Source: AC-69 sp963751665
GTDB taxonomy: Bacteria > Actinomycetota > UBA4738 > HRBIN12
Direction of reading: 5' to 3'
Length of the DNA stretch: 64,000 nucleotides
NCBI GenBank assembly: GCA_963751665.1
Contig: CAVVVF010000010.1
Location: 1 to 64,000, forward strand
Both the position numbers and the translations under genes were made by a program. The notes beneath the pieces were generated by a model. The model searched no databases, was not told where the DNA came from, and worked only from the letters and a program-made list of their open reading frames with translations. This document shows, piece after piece, positions 49,088 through 61,498 of the stretch (positions are counted from its first letter, which is position 1; the number at the start of each line of letters is the position of its first letter).

Positions 49088-49091
<4 letters not shown>
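48603..49091 (+). CDS. ECF-type RNA polymerase sigma factor
   Basis: 162 residues. Region 2 (IERLYREQGSRMWRALLAFT with DPEVASDAVAEAFAQALRRG) and region 4 (ALAKLSAKQRTAVVLHHATG, then VAHLIGSTSAAVRVHLMRGR) are both present, separated by a short acidic linker (GVEEEGSYEMEEP). Region 2 is a diverged form. The stop overlaps the start of the next gene by ATGA, so the membrane-anchored PD40 protein is its likely regulator. It interrupts the folE-folP order. No anti-sigma with a zinc motif is present. Confidence 0.82.
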
Positions 49092-50869
<1,778 letters not shown>

Positions 50870-50899
50870 ATCGTCCCAAAGGGATATCTCGCTTCGGGC

Positions 50900-50905
50900 T
50901 AGCAT
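50900..50905 (+). promoter_or_regulatory. -10 box of a leaderless promoter for folP
   Basis: TAGCAT lies 6 nt before GTG 50912 (GGCTAGCAT-GGTGAC-GTG). A Shine-Dalgarno sequence is absent. Confidence 0.5.
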
Positions 50906-50911
50906 GGTGAC

Positions 50912-51760
50912 GTGGGCCGCGAACCCATCTGGCGCGTTGGGGATATCGAGATCGACTGCGGCGAGCGGACGCTCGTCATGGGCATCCTGAACGTCACGCC
51001 CGACTCGTTCTCCGACGGAGGCCAGTACCTTGATCCCGGCGCGGCGGTCGCCCGGGGGATCGAGATGATCGACGAGGGCGCCGACATCGTCGATGTCGGC
51101 GGGGAGTCCACCCGGCCGGGGTCCGATCTCGTTTCCTCGGACGAGGAGCGCGACCGCGTCGTCCCCGTGGTCGAGACGCTCGCCGCGAAGGTGACCGTCC
51201 CCATCTCGGTCGACACGCGGAAGCCGGCCGTGGCCAGGGCCGCGCTCGAAGCCGGCGCCGTGATCGTGAACGACATCTCGGGGGCCAGGGACCCGGAGAT
51301 GTTCGACGTGGCCCGGGAGGCGGGCGCCGGCATGGTCCTCATGCACATGAAGGGCGAGCCGAAGAGCATGCAGGTTGCGCCCCACTACGACGACGTGGTG
51401 GCCGAGGTCCACGAGTACCTCCGGGAGCGGATCGAAGCCGCCGAGTTCGCCGGGATCGCGCCCGAGCGACTGTGCGTGGACCCGGGCATCGGGTTCGGCA
51501 AGGACCTTCAGCAGAACCTGATGCTGATGCACCACCTGGACGCGCTGCTCGACCTGGGCCGGCCGGTGCTGGTCGGCCCGTCGCGCAAGCGGTTCATTGG
51601 CGCCCTCCTCGACCTGCCGGAGGACGAGCGGGTCGAGGGAACCGCCGGGGCGGTGGCCTGGCTCGTCGCCAGGGGCGCTCACATCGTCCGGGTGCATGAC
51701 GTGAGGGAGATGGTTCGCGTGGTCCGAGTGGTCGACGCCATCGCGCGGGCCGGACGGTGA
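50912..51760 (+). CDS. folP: Dihydropteroate synthase
   Basis: Joins p-aminobenzoate to dihydropterin pyrophosphate; the sulfonamide target. 282 residues, intact. Signature loops: VMGILNVTPDSFSDGG, GADIVDVGGESTRPGS, PISVDTRKPAVARAALEAGA, IVNDISGARD, CVDPGIGFGKDLQQNL and LVGPSRKRFIGALLD. The last residues overlap the next gene by 4 nt (GTGA), starting a tightly coupled run to folB. Confidence 0.95.
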   Translation: MGREPIWRVGDIEIDCGERTLVMGILNVTPDSFSDGGQYLDPGAAVARGIEMIDEGADIVDVGGESTRPGSDLVSSDEERDRVVPVVETLAAKVTVPISVDTRKPAVARAALEAGAVIVNDISGARDPEMFDVAREAGAGMVLMHMKGEPKSMQVAPHYDDVVAEVHEYLRERIEAAEFAGIAPERLCVDPGIGFGKDLQQNLMLMHHLDALLDLGRPVLVGPSRKRFIGALLDLPEDERVEGTAGAVAWLVARGAHIVRVHDVREMVRVVRVVDAIARAGR

Positions 51761-52653
51761 TCGACCTCCAGCGCCGCCGGGCCCGGGTGTCCGGGGTCGA
51801 CATGTCCTTCATCGAGGAGGGCGATCCGGAGAACCCGGCGGTGGTCTTCCTGCACGGTTTCCCCACGTGGTCGTTCCTGTGGCGGGAGTTCGTGCCGCTG
51901 TTCGCCCCGTGGACCCACGTCCTGGCGCCCGACCTGCTGGGTTGCGGGGACTCCGGCACGCCGGAGCGGGGCGAGCTGCACATCCGGGCCCAGGCGGGAT
52001 ACGTCCGCGAGCTCCTCGGCCAGCTGGGGGTTGACCGCTTCGCCGTCGTGGCCCATGGCCACGGCGGCGGGATCGCGCAGCTCCTTGCGTTGGAGGGCGG
52101 AGTCGAGGCCATGGTCCTGGTGGACTCCATCGCCTTCGACGCCTGGCCGAGCGAGGCGACGAAGGCGCTGCAACGGCTGGCCCCGGATGAACAGCGGGAG
52201 GACGTGATCCGAGGAGCGTTCGACGCGTTCCTCGATAAGGCGATGGCCAAGCCCGAGCGACTCACCGATTCCCTCCGGGACGCGTACCTCGCACCGTTCA
52301 TCGGCCAGGAAGGTGTCCGCGCGTTCTTCCGGGGGATCCATGCGGCCGACGGTGTTGGGCTCACCGGCAGGGAGGACGAGCTCGCCAACCTGACTTGTCC
52401 CACGCTGATCCTGTGGGGGGAGAACGACCCCCACCTCCCGGTGGAGGTGGCGGAACGGCTGAACGACGCCATCCCGACATCCAGCCTGGCGGTGCTGCCG
52501 GGCTGTTCCTACCTCCTGCCGGAGGACGCGCCGGAGACCATCGCGCCTCTCGCGTTCGACTATCTTCGGTCGAAGTACCTGGGCCGGCCGCACTCGCACG
52601 GCGAGCCGGGGGCCGTCTCCATCTCGTTGGAGCGGCGACCGCCCGGCCGATAG
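51757..52653 (+). CDS. Alpha/beta-hydrolase-fold protein lacking catalytic nucleophile and His
   Basis: 298 residues. The fold is clear: VFLHGFPTWSFLWREFVPLF (oxyanion loop), HVLAPDLLGCGDSGTP, and the acid strand TLILWGENDPHLPVE. At the nucleophile elbow, where relatives read GHDWGG or GHSMGG, this protein reads VVAHGHGGGIAQL, placing Gly at the nucleophile. At the catalytic His position (usual GHFLQEDAPE) it reads GCSYLLPEDAPE, so Tyr replaces His. It is therefore probably not a hydrolase; a binding or scaffolding role is possible. It overlaps folP (GTGA) and is 11 nt before folB. No indel is seen, so the changes are not frameshift artefacts. Confidence 0.8.
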   Translation: MIDLQRRRARVSGVDMSFIEEGDPENPAVVFLHGFPTWSFLWREFVPLFAPWTHVLAPDLLGCGDSGTPERGELHIRAQAGYVRELLGQLGVDRFAVVAHGHGGGIAQLLALEGGVEAMVLVDSIAFDAWPSEATKALQRLAPDEQREDVIRGAFDAFLDKAMAKPERLTDSLRDAYLAPFIGQEGVRAFFRGIHAADGVGLTGREDELANLTCPTLILWGENDPHLPVEVAERLNDAIPTSSLAVLPGCSYLLPEDAPETIAPLAFDYLRSKYLGRPHSHGEPGAVSISLERRPPGR

Positions 52654-52664
52654 AGGAGGCTCGC

Positions 52665-53021
52665 GTGACGACCTCGAGGCTGTTCCTGACGGGCATCACC
52701 GCGAGCGGCCGACACGGTGCCAACCCCGGCGAGAAGGACCAGCCGCAGGACTTCGTGGTCGACCTCGACGTCGAGGTGGACGTCTCCTCGGACGACATCG
52801 CCGCGACGGCCGACTACCGCAAGCTCGTCCAGGCCGCACGGGACGTCGTGGCCGGCGAGTCCCTCGATCTCCTCGAATCCCTCGCCGGCGAGGTGGCGCG
52901 AGCCGTCGCGGGTCTCCCCAGGGTCGTTCGAGCCACCGCCATCGTGCACAAGCCCGCCGCGGCCCGGTCGAGTGAGATCCAGGGTATCGCCGCCGCGGCC
53001 ACCGCCGAATCCGGGAGCTGA
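52665..53021 (+). CDS. folB: Dihydroneopterin aldolase
   Basis: Makes 6-hydroxymethyl-dihydropterin. 118 residues. LFLTGITASGRHGANPGEKD matches the N-terminal strand and active-site Glu region; DFVVDLDVEVDVSSDDIAAT is the second strand; LLESLAGEVARAV and the catalytic Lys in ATAIVHKPAAARS complete it. GAGGAGG lies 6 nt before GTG 52665. It lies between the pseudo-hydrolase and folK. Confidence 0.92.
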   Translation: MTTSRLFLTGITASGRHGANPGEKDQPQDFVVDLDVEVDVSSDDIAATADYRKLVQAARDVVAGESLDLLESLAGEVARAVAGLPRVVRATAIVHKPAAARSSEIQGIAAAATAESGS

Positions 53022-53031
53022 GTCGCGACGG

Positions 53032-53543
53032 ATGTCAAGAGGACCGGCGCCTACCTCGGCCTTGGATCCAACCTCGGCGACCGGCTGGCGAACCTCCAGC
53101 GGGCGGTGGACCTCCTCGCGGCACGGCCGGGACTGAGCGTCGAGCGATCCTCGCGGGTCTACGAGACCGATCCGGTCGGCGGCCCTCCTCAGCCCGAGTA
53201 CCTGAACGCGGTCATCGAGGTCGAGACGAGCCTGTCGCCCCACGAGCTCCTCGCGGCGTGCATGGACGTGGAACGACGCATGGGCCGAGTTCGGGACGAG
53301 CAATGGGGTCCACGGATCATCGACATCGACATCCTGACCTACGATGAGGAACAGGTCGACGAACCGGACCTGGTCATCCCCCACCCTCGGATGCACGAGC
53401 GAGCCTTCGTGCTCGTTCCGCTGATGGAGTTGGATCCAGACCCGGTGCTTCCCGGCCGCGGCCGGATCTCCGAACGTCGGCTGGCGCGGAGCACGGTCCT
53501 GGGTGTCCGCCCATTCGCCCCGCCGCTCGTGGTTCCGGGCTGA
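53032..53543 (+). CDS. folK: 6-hydroxymethyl-7,8-dihydropterin pyrophosphokinase
   Basis: Activates hydroxymethyl-dihydropterin for FolP. The full family sequence is there: YLGLGSNLGDRLANLQRAVD, SSRVYETDPVGGPPQPEYLN, the metal site GPRIIDIDILTYDEEQVDEP and DLVIPHPRMHERAFVLVPLM. The problem is the start: the coding frame has no ATG, GTG or TTG between the folB stop and residue 24 (GTG 53106). ATG 53032 is one base out of frame; a single base missing in the AA run at 53037-53038 would give MSKRTGAYLGLG. So this is most likely a one-base deletion in the read. Confidence 0.9.
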
Positions 53544-53548
53544 CTTGG

Positions 53549-53554
53549 GATACT
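53549..53554 (+). promoter_or_regulatory. -10 box of a leaderless promoter (GATACT)
   Basis: GATACT lies 7 nt before ATG 53562 of the DUF2520 gene. Confidence 0.35.
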
Positions 53555-53561
53555 CGGCTCG

Positions 53562-54425
53562 ATGGATGTCGCCGTCATCGGTGCGGGTCGCGTGGGCACG
53601 GCGCTCGCCGTCCGGCTGCGCGACGCGGGACACCGCATCGTTGCCCTCTCCGGTCGCGAGGCCACGGCCGATCGCGCGGCTCGCTACCTGCCGGGTGTGC
53701 CGATCCACTCCGCAGCAGCTGCAGCGCGCGGGGCGGAGGTCGTGGTCATCGGCATGCCGGACGACCTGATCGAGCAGACGGCTTCGGCGCTGGCCGACGA
53801 GGGCGCCGTCGGCGAGGGCCAGACCGTCGCCCATCTGTCCGGGGCCACCTCGCTCGACGCCCTCTCGGCGGCGCGGGCCGCCGGTGCCGAGGTCCTGTCC
53901 GTTCATCCCCTCCAGACCTTCCCCGACGTGGATGCGGCCCTGGCCCGGATCCCCGGGAGCGGGATCGCGGTCACGGCCCTCTCCGAGGCCGGGTACCTCC
54001 TGGGGGAGCGGCTGGCGCGCGACGTCGGCGGACGCCCCTTCCGCCTTTCCGACGAGGCCAAGCCGCTGTATCACGCGGCCGCCGTGTTCGCCTCCAACTA
54101 CCTGGTCGCCATCACGGCGCTGGCCGACGAGCTGTTCCGCGATGCGGGCCTGCCCGAGCCCGTCGACCTGTTCCTCCCACTCCAGCGGGCGACGCTGGAC
54201 AACGTGGCCGCCATGGGGCCGGCCGCGGCCCTCACGGGGCCGGCGGTCCGCGGCGACGCGGGGACGGTCGCCGCCAACCTCGAGGCCCTGGTGAAGCACG
54301 CGCCGGGGGCCCTGCCCGCTTACGTCGCGCTGGCGGACGTGGCGCTGGAGCTCGCGCACCGCTCGGGACGGCTCTCGAACGAGGCGCGCGCGGCGGTGGA
54401 GGAGGTGCTGGACCCGTGGAGGTGA
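53562..54425 (+). CDS. Rossmann-like plus DUF2520 domain protein
   Basis: 287 residues, intact. The N-terminal NAD(P)-type fold begins VAVIGAGRVGTALAVRLRDA (GxGxxG), with AEVVVIGMPDDLIEQTASAL and TVAHLSGATSLDALSAARAA. The C-terminal helical DUF2520 domain contains YHAAAVFASNYLVAITALAD and DNVAAMGPAAALTGPAVRGD. It resembles ketopantoate reductase-like enzymes and commonly lies before panC in actinobacteria, so a role in making pantoate is suspected but unproven. It overlaps panC by 10 nt. Confidence 0.85.
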   Translation: MDVAVIGAGRVGTALAVRLRDAGHRIVALSGREATADRAARYLPGVPIHSAAAAARGAEVVVIGMPDDLIEQTASALADEGAVGEGQTVAHLSGATSLDALSAARAAGAEVLSVHPLQTFPDVDAALARIPGSGIAVTALSEAGYLLGERLARDVGGRPFRLSDEAKPLYHAAAVFASNYLVAITALADELFRDAGLPEPVDLFLPLQRATLDNVAAMGPAAALTGPAVRGDAGTVAANLEALVKHAPGALPAYVALADVALELAHRSGRLSNEARAAVEEVLDPWR

Positions 54426-55267
54426 TCCGCGCCATCGCCATGGCCCGGAAGGCCTGCGACGCAGCCCGTTCGGCCGGCCGAACCGTCGGGTTCGTCCCCA
54501 CGATGGGGGCGTTCCACGACGGCCACCTCTCGCTCATGCGGCGCGCGCGAGATGAACGGGACGCCGTCGTCGTGTCGATCTTCGTGAACCCGCTCCAGTT
54601 CGGACCGGGTGAGGACCTCTCCCGGTATCCCCGGGACGAGGAGCGGGACCTGTCGATGGCCAGGGAGCTCGAGGTGGAGGTGGTGTTCGCGCCGAACGTC
54701 GAGGAGATGTACCCGGCCGGGCATCAGGAGGTGACCGTGGATCCCGGCCCGCTGGGCGAGCGGCTGGAAGGGGCCCGCCGCCCTGGCCACTTTCGGGGCG
54801 TCGCGACGGTCGTGGCCAAGCTCTTCGACGTGGTCGGCCCGAGCACCGCCTACTTCGGGGAGAAGGACGCCCAGCAGCTCGCTGTGGTCCGGCGCATGGT
54901 CCGCGACCTCTCGCTTCCCATCGAGGTGGTGGGCTCTCCCACCGTGCGAGAGCCCGACGGCCTGGCCACGTCGTCGAGGAACGCTTACCTGTCGCCGGAG
55001 CAGCGCGAGGCCGCCGGCTGCCTGTTTCTGGCCCTGTCCGAGGCCGCGGAGATGGCCCGGGGTGGGGAACGGGACGCCGCCACACTGGTGGCCGCGATGG
55101 CCCGGGAGATGGGCGCGACCCCGGAGGCCCGGATCGACTACGCGGCCGTGGTGGACGAGGAGACCTTCGAGGAGGTCGGGACGATCACCGGCCCGGCCCG
55201 GGCGCTGGTCGCCGCGCGATTCGGCGAGACCCGGCTGATCGACAACCTCCTGCTCCCGGGGTCCTGA
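54416..55267 (+). CDS. panC: Pantothenate synthetase
   Basis: Joins pantoate and beta-alanine with ATP. 283 residues, intact. Motifs: TVGFVPTMGAFHDGHLSLMR (HxGH; Asp replaces the common Glu), VVSIFVNPLQFGPGEDLSRY, the RPGHFRGVATVVAKLFDVV loop, STAYFGEKDAQQLAVVRRMV and SSRNAYLSPEQREAA. GTG 54416 lies in the previous gene. No panD (beta-alanine supply) follows, unlike many relatives. Confidence 0.95.
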   Translation: MEVIRAIAMARKACDAARSAGRTVGFVPTMGAFHDGHLSLMRRARDERDAVVVSIFVNPLQFGPGEDLSRYPRDEERDLSMARELEVEVVFAPNVEEMYPAGHQEVTVDPGPLGERLEGARRPGHFRGVATVVAKLFDVVGPSTAYFGEKDAQQLAVVRRMVRDLSLPIEVVGSPTVREPDGLATSSRNAYLSPEQREAAGCLFLALSEAAEMARGGERDAATLVAAMAREMGATPEARIDYAAVVDEETFEEVGTITGPARALVAARFGETRLIDNLLLPGS

Positions 55268-55355
55268 ACGGGTTCCTGAACCGGCCACCCCGAAGCGTGC
55301 CAGGGGTCCACCCGGTGGGCGAGAATGGCGCCGGCTCACGGGAGGTGGCGCGCGC

Positions 55356-56138
55356 GTGCTGCTCGCGGTGAACGTCGGCAACACGAACACGGTCCTCGGC
55401 GTCTTCTCAGGCGCCGAGCTCAAGTGGTCCTGGCGCATGTCCACCCAGGCCGAGCGGACCGCCGACGAGCTGGCCGTCATCTTCGGTGCGTTTCTGGAGC
55501 AGCACGAGCTCTCGTTCAGCCGCCAGATCACTGGCGTGGCCATCGCCTCGGTGGTCCCCACGTCCACGCGGGCGCTGCGGGAGATGACCGTGCGGTACTT
55601 CAGCTTCCCGGCGGTGGTCGTCGAGCCGGGGACCCGCACCGGCCTGTCGATCCTCACCGACAACCCCCGCGAGGTCGGTGCCGATCGGATCGTAAACGCG
55701 CTGGCCGCGTATCACCGGTACGGCGGGCCCTGCATCGTCATCGACTTCGGCACGGCCACGACATTCGACGCCGTCTCGGACCAGGGGGAGTTCCTGGGAG
55801 GGGCCATCGTGCCCGGCGTGCAGGTGTCGAACGAGGCCCTGTCCTCGGCCACGGCCCGGCTCCCCCAGGTCGAGCTGCACGCCCCGAAGTCGGTGGTGGG
55901 CAAGAACACCGTGGAGGCCATCCAGGCCGGCCTGATCTTCGGTGCGGCGGCTCAGGCCGACGGGATCATCGAGCTAATGAAGGCCGACATCGGCGACGGC
56001 GCGACGGTCGTAGCCACCGGCGGACTCGCCTCCGTCGTCGTGCCCTCCTGCCGGAGCATCGATCACCACGATGAGTGGCTCACGCTGGAGGGGCTCCGCC
56101 TGGTCTTCGACAGGAACGTCGGGCCGGCCGATGACTGA
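55356..56138 (+). CDS. coaX: Type III pantothenate kinase
   Basis: First step of CoA synthesis. 260 residues, intact. Phosphate loop LLAVNVGNTNTVLGVFSG; VVPTSTRALREM; GADRIVNALAAYHRYGGPCI; the central VIDFGTATTFDAVSDQGEFL with the catalytic Asp; GGAIVPGVQVSNEAL and VVATGGLASV. GTG 55356 has GGGAGG upstream. A GAGAAT element about 30 nt upstream (55321-55326) may be its promoter. Its last 8 nt overlap lysS. Confidence 0.95.
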   Translation: MLLAVNVGNTNTVLGVFSGAELKWSWRMSTQAERTADELAVIFGAFLEQHELSFSRQITGVAIASVVPTSTRALREMTVRYFSFPAVVVEPGTRTGLSILTDNPREVGADRIVNALAAYHRYGGPCIVIDFGTATTFDAVSDQGEFLGGAIVPGVQVSNEALSSATARLPQVELHAPKSVVGKNTVEAIQAGLIFGAAAQADGIIELMKADIGDGATVVATGGLASVVVPSCRSIDHHDEWLTLEGLRLVFDRNVGPADD

Positions 56139-57636
56139 GGAGGGCTTCCGGGAACGGGAGGTCCTGAAGGCCCGGCGCGAGACCCTGGAACGGCTGCGGG
56201 CCAAGGGGATCGAGCCCTTCGCGTTGAACCTCGAGTCGGCGCTCGGCGTGCCACAGCCCGACCGCATCGACGCCATCCGGGAGGAGTTCGGCGAGCTCGG
56301 GCCGGGTGAGGTGCGCGACGCCGTTCGCACGGTCGCAGGGCGGGTGGTGCTGCGACGCGACATGGGCAAGCTCATGTTCGTGGTGGTGCGGGATCGGTCG
56401 GGGGACTTGCAGCTCGTCGCCGCGACCGACACCGATCCGGGGAGCTTCGAGCTGCTCGGCGACGTCGACCTCGGCGATATCGTGGGCGCCACCGGACGCG
56501 TCGGGACGACGAAGAAGGGCGAGCTGTCGATCTTCGTCGAGCGCGTGGCGATCCTGACGAAGGCGCTCCGGCCGCTCCCCGAGAAGTGGCACGGGCTCAA
56601 GGACCCCGACCTCCAGCAGCGGTACCGGTACCTCCAGCTGGCGACCGACCTCGACTCGCGCCGCATCGTCGACGCCCGGGCGATGATGCTGAAGGCGATG
56701 CGGGCGTACCTCGACGAGCGTGGCTTCGTCGAGGTCGAGACGCCGGTCTTGCAGCCGGTGGCGGGCGGAGCCTTGGCCCGCCCGTTCACCACTTTCCATC
56801 AGGCGCTCGGCGTCGAGCTCAAGCTTCGGATCTCGCTCGAGCTGTACCTGAAGCGTCTGCTCGTCGGGGGAATGGAGCGGGTTTACGAGATCGGCCGCAA
56901 CTTCCGCAACGAGGGGATCGGACCCACGTACAACCCCGAGTTCACCATGCTCGAGGCCTACGAGGCCTACGGCGACTACCACTCGATGATGCGGCTCGCC
57001 GAAGAGGTCGTGGTGGAGTGCGCCCGGGCTATCCGAGGATCGCTCCGGTTCCCCGTCCGGGGGAGCGACCTGGACCTCACGCCCCCCTGGCGGCGGATCA
57101 CGGTGCTCGGCAGCCTGTCGGAGGCGGTCGGCGAGGAGGTCACCCTGGAACGGACGGACCTGGCCGATCTGGCCGAGCGCCACGGTGTCGGCGTCGACCC
57201 GAAGTGGGGTCCGGGGAAGATCGTGCAGGAGATGTTCGAGAAGCTCGTCGAGGAGACGCTGTTCGACCCCACGTTCGTCTGCGACTTCCCCCGCGAGGTC
57301 TCCCCGCTCGCCCGGCCCCATCGGGAGAACCGGGGGCTGACCGAGCACTTCGACCTGGTGATGGCCGGGATCGAGCTGGCGACGGCGTTCTCGGAGCTCA
57401 CGGACCCCGACGAGCAGCGGGCCCGGTTCGAGGACCAGGCCCGGGCCAAGGCGGCGGGGGAGGAAGAGGCCCACCCACTCGACGAGGAATTCCTTCGCGC
57501 ACTGGAGCACGGCATGCCGCCGGCCGGCGGCATCGGGATCGGGGTCGACCGGCTCCTGATGGTCCTCCTCGACGCCCCCTCGATCAGGGACACCATCCTG
57601 TTCCCCCAGATGCGGCCCGAGGAGCTACGGGACTGA
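56131..57636 (+). CDS. lysS: Lysyl-tRNA synthetase, class II
   Basis: 501 residues from ATG 56131. The N-terminal OB-fold anticodon domain (GRVVLRRDMGKLMFVVVRD, GATGRVGTTKKGELSIFVER) leads to the class II core: motif 1 region ARAMMLKAMRAYLDERGFVE, motif 2 RVYEIGRNFRNEGIGPTYNP and EFTMLEAYEAYGDY, motif 3 GIGIGVDRLLMVLLDAPSIR. In the lysine-site strand it reads LARPFTTFHQALGVELKLRI, where LysRS usually shows ARPFxTHHNALDxxLYLRI; the changes are modest. Intact. Confidence 0.94.
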   Translation: MTEEGFREREVLKARRETLERLRAKGIEPFALNLESALGVPQPDRIDAIREEFGELGPGEVRDAVRTVAGRVVLRRDMGKLMFVVVRDRSGDLQLVAATDTDPGSFELLGDVDLGDIVGATGRVGTTKKGELSIFVERVAILTKALRPLPEKWHGLKDPDLQQRYRYLQLATDLDSRRIVDARAMMLKAMRAYLDERGFVEVETPVLQPVAGGALARPFTTFHQALGVELKLRISLELYLKRLLVGGMERVYEIGRNFRNEGIGPTYNPEFTMLEAYEAYGDYHSMMRLAEEVVVECARAIRGSLRFPVRGSDLDLTPPWRRITVLGSLSEAVGEEVTLERTDLADLAERHGVGVDPKWGPGKIVQEMFEKLVEETLFDPTFVCDFPREVSPLARPHRENRGLTEHFDLVMAGIELATAFSELTDPDEQRARFEDQARAKAAGEEEAHPLDEEFLRALEHGMPPAGGIGIGVDRLLMVLLDAPSIRDTILFPQMRPEELRD

Positions 57637-57711
57637 CCGGGCAGCCCTTCGCCTTGAGCCCGGCCGCCCTGCTGTCCCGCGGCGCTGGCCGCGGCCTGAG
57701 GACGTCGCGGG

Positions 57712-58086
57712 TCAGTCCTGGTCCGGCGGGTCGGCTGCTTCGTGGAGCACGATGACCAGATCCTCCAGCGAGACCCCCTTGGCCAGGAATCCCGACGCCC
57801 CCGCCTGCCTGGCCTCTCGCTCCACCCCCGGGTCGGCGTGCGCCGTGAGGAACACGATGGGGAGCTCCGGCCTGGCCTGGTGGATCTCCCGCATGGCCGC
57901 GATCCCGTCGAGGTCGGGCATCGACAGGTCCATTATGACCAGGTCGGGAGCCAGGGCTCGTGCCTGCTGGGTGGCGGCGACCCCGCCCCCCGCCTCTCCT
58001 GCTACCTCGATGCTCTTGACCATCCGGAGGGCAGATGTGAGCGCCCGGCGGAACGCCGGGTGGTCGTCGACGACCAGCACCCGCAA
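57712..58086 (-). CDS. Single-domain response regulator (NarL-type receiver)
   Basis: About 124 residues. LRVLVVDDHPAFRRALTSAL (acidic pair), LVIMDLSMPDLDGIAAMREI (phospho-Asp), FLTAHADPGVEREARQAGAS (Thr) and GFLAKGVSLEDLVIVLHEAA (Lys). There is no output domain. The start is taken at TTG 58086 because AGGAG lies 10 nt upstream and the first strand begins at once; TTG 58092 is possible. No kinase is nearby. It is antisense to the clpC upstream region. Confidence 0.78.
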   Translation of the reverse strand: MRVLVVDDHPAFRRALTSALRMVKSIEVAGEAGGGVAATQQARALAPDLVIMDLSMPDLDGIAAMREIHQARPELPIVFLTAHADPGVEREARQAGASGFLAKGVSLEDLVIVLHEAADPPDQD

Positions 58087-58481
58087 CGTCAATCGTCTCC
58101 TGACGGGGAAGACCAGGGGGGAAGGCGCTTGTCCCAACTTCCTACAAGCCGAATCTTGCCCAAGGTTGCCGCCTTCGTAAACGGCCCGTTCGGGGGAACT
58201 TCCCTTAGCCCGACCGGGTGGGGGGCGACACTTTCGTCCTACGGCTCATCCCGGACGCGTTCCGTTCCGAATAACGGGTAGGAGAACGTCGATCGGATGG
58301 GGTGGTGGGAAGAGGACGCAGCTCCGGGCGTATCGGGGGGCAGGGGTATACTTCCCCCCGTGGGCGCTTCCAAGGCGCGCTGAGGCGCCGCAGGGGCGCC
58401 CGACCTGCCTCGGGGGTAGGACGTAGTCCGATGATCCTCGAGGCCGTTCAATAGGAGGGCTCCGGCCCAGGGGACACTGAC
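58087..58481 (+). other. 395-nt non-coding gap upstream of clpC
   Basis: No convincing gene on either strand. It holds a strong inverted repeat at 58334-58360 (CGGGGGG...CCCCCCG, 13-nt loop) whose loop and 3' arm contain TATACT (58347-58352), a possible -10 box, and a clpC ribosome site AGGGG at 58469-58473, 8 nt before the ATG. I saw no CIRCE element and no HAIR-like repeat. Confidence 0.55.
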
Positions 58482-60963
<2,482 letters not shown>

Positions 60964-60976
60964 GGCGGTCGAAGGC

Positions 60977-61000
60977 GTAGGGCGGCTCCCGCCGCCCTAC
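60977..61000 (+). terminator. Hairpin after clpC
   Basis: Perfect inverted repeat GTAGGGCGG-CTCCCG-CCGCCCTAC, 14 nt after the clpC stop and followed by TTC. Strong stem, short T-tract. Confidence 0.6.
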
Positions 61001-61012
61001 TTCAAGACCGGT

Positions 61013-61040
61013 GGCCCAGCAACCTCGCGGTTGCTGGGCC
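61013..61040 (+). terminator. Second hairpin after clpC, with T-rich tail
   Basis: Perfect 12-bp stem GGCCCAGCAACC-TCGC-GGTTGCTGGGCC with a 4-nt loop, followed by TCTCGGTTTCCTG. Together with the first hairpin it isolates clpC from the next gene. Confidence 0.75.
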
Positions 61041-61070
61041 TCTCGGTTTCCTGAAGTCGCCGCGGAGCGT

Positions 61071-61076
61071 TAGCCT
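61071..61076 (+). promoter_or_regulatory. -10 box of a leaderless promoter (TAGCCT)
   Basis: TAGCCT lies 7 nt before ATG 61084 of the small unknown gene (GTTAGCCT-N7-ATG). Confidence 0.45.
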
Positions 61077-61083
61077 CTCTCCC

Positions 61084-61458
61084 ATGGCCGAGGGCGAGGT
61101 GTGCTGGGCCGTCGAGACCTCCAAGGACGGCGAGCGGTGGCGGTTCTTCGGCAAGGCCTGGAAGAAGCCCGGTGAGCCGGTCCTCCTGCACGGCGTGCCC
61201 CGGTTCGTCCGGTTCCGGCCGGTCGAGGAGAAGGAGTGGCGAGAGCCCCTCGACCGCACGGGCGATCACCCCATGACGTGGCTCAACATGGAGGAGGGCG
61301 TGCGGGAGGAGCTGTGGCCCGGCCAGGAGCACGTCGGCCTGCCGGTGCTCCTGCCCGGGGGCGAGGAGGGGCGCCTGGTCTCCTTCAAGCACTTCGACGA
61401 CGGCAACCGGTGGGACTGGGTCGTCGAGTTCCGGGGGATGCGCCAGCCCCATCCGTAG
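61084..61458 (+). CDS. Unknown soluble protein of 124 residues
   Basis: Intact frame with good coding character and its own leaderless promoter between the clpC terminators and radA. It is rich in Trp (8) and charged residues: CWAVETSKDGERWRFFGKAW, VPRFVRFRPVEEKEWREPLD and FKHFDDGNRWDWVVEFRGMR. The alternating strands suggest a small beta-domain. No membrane segment, no cysteine cluster, no family recognised. Confidence 0.65.
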   Translation: MAEGEVCWAVETSKDGERWRFFGKAWKKPGEPVLLHGVPRFVRFRPVEEKEWREPLDRTGDHPMTWLNMEEGVREELWPGQEHVGLPVLLPGGEEGRLVSFKHFDDGNRWDWVVEFRGMRQPHP

Positions 61459-61486
61459 CCTGTCAGACCGTGTCAGACCCCCTTGC

Positions 61487-61492
61487 TAGCGT
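61487..61492 (+). promoter_or_regulatory. -10 box of a leaderless promoter for radA (TTGCTAGCGT)
   Basis: TAGCGT with an extended TGC lies 6 nt before GTG 61499. It is nearly identical in form to the boxes at 19165 and 41419. Confidence 0.5.
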
Positions 61493-61498
61493 CCCGGC

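Noticed and set aside
55262..55300. Terminator after panC (GGTTC-CT-GAACC)
   Set aside because: The stem is only 5 bp with a 2-nt loop and there is no T-run.
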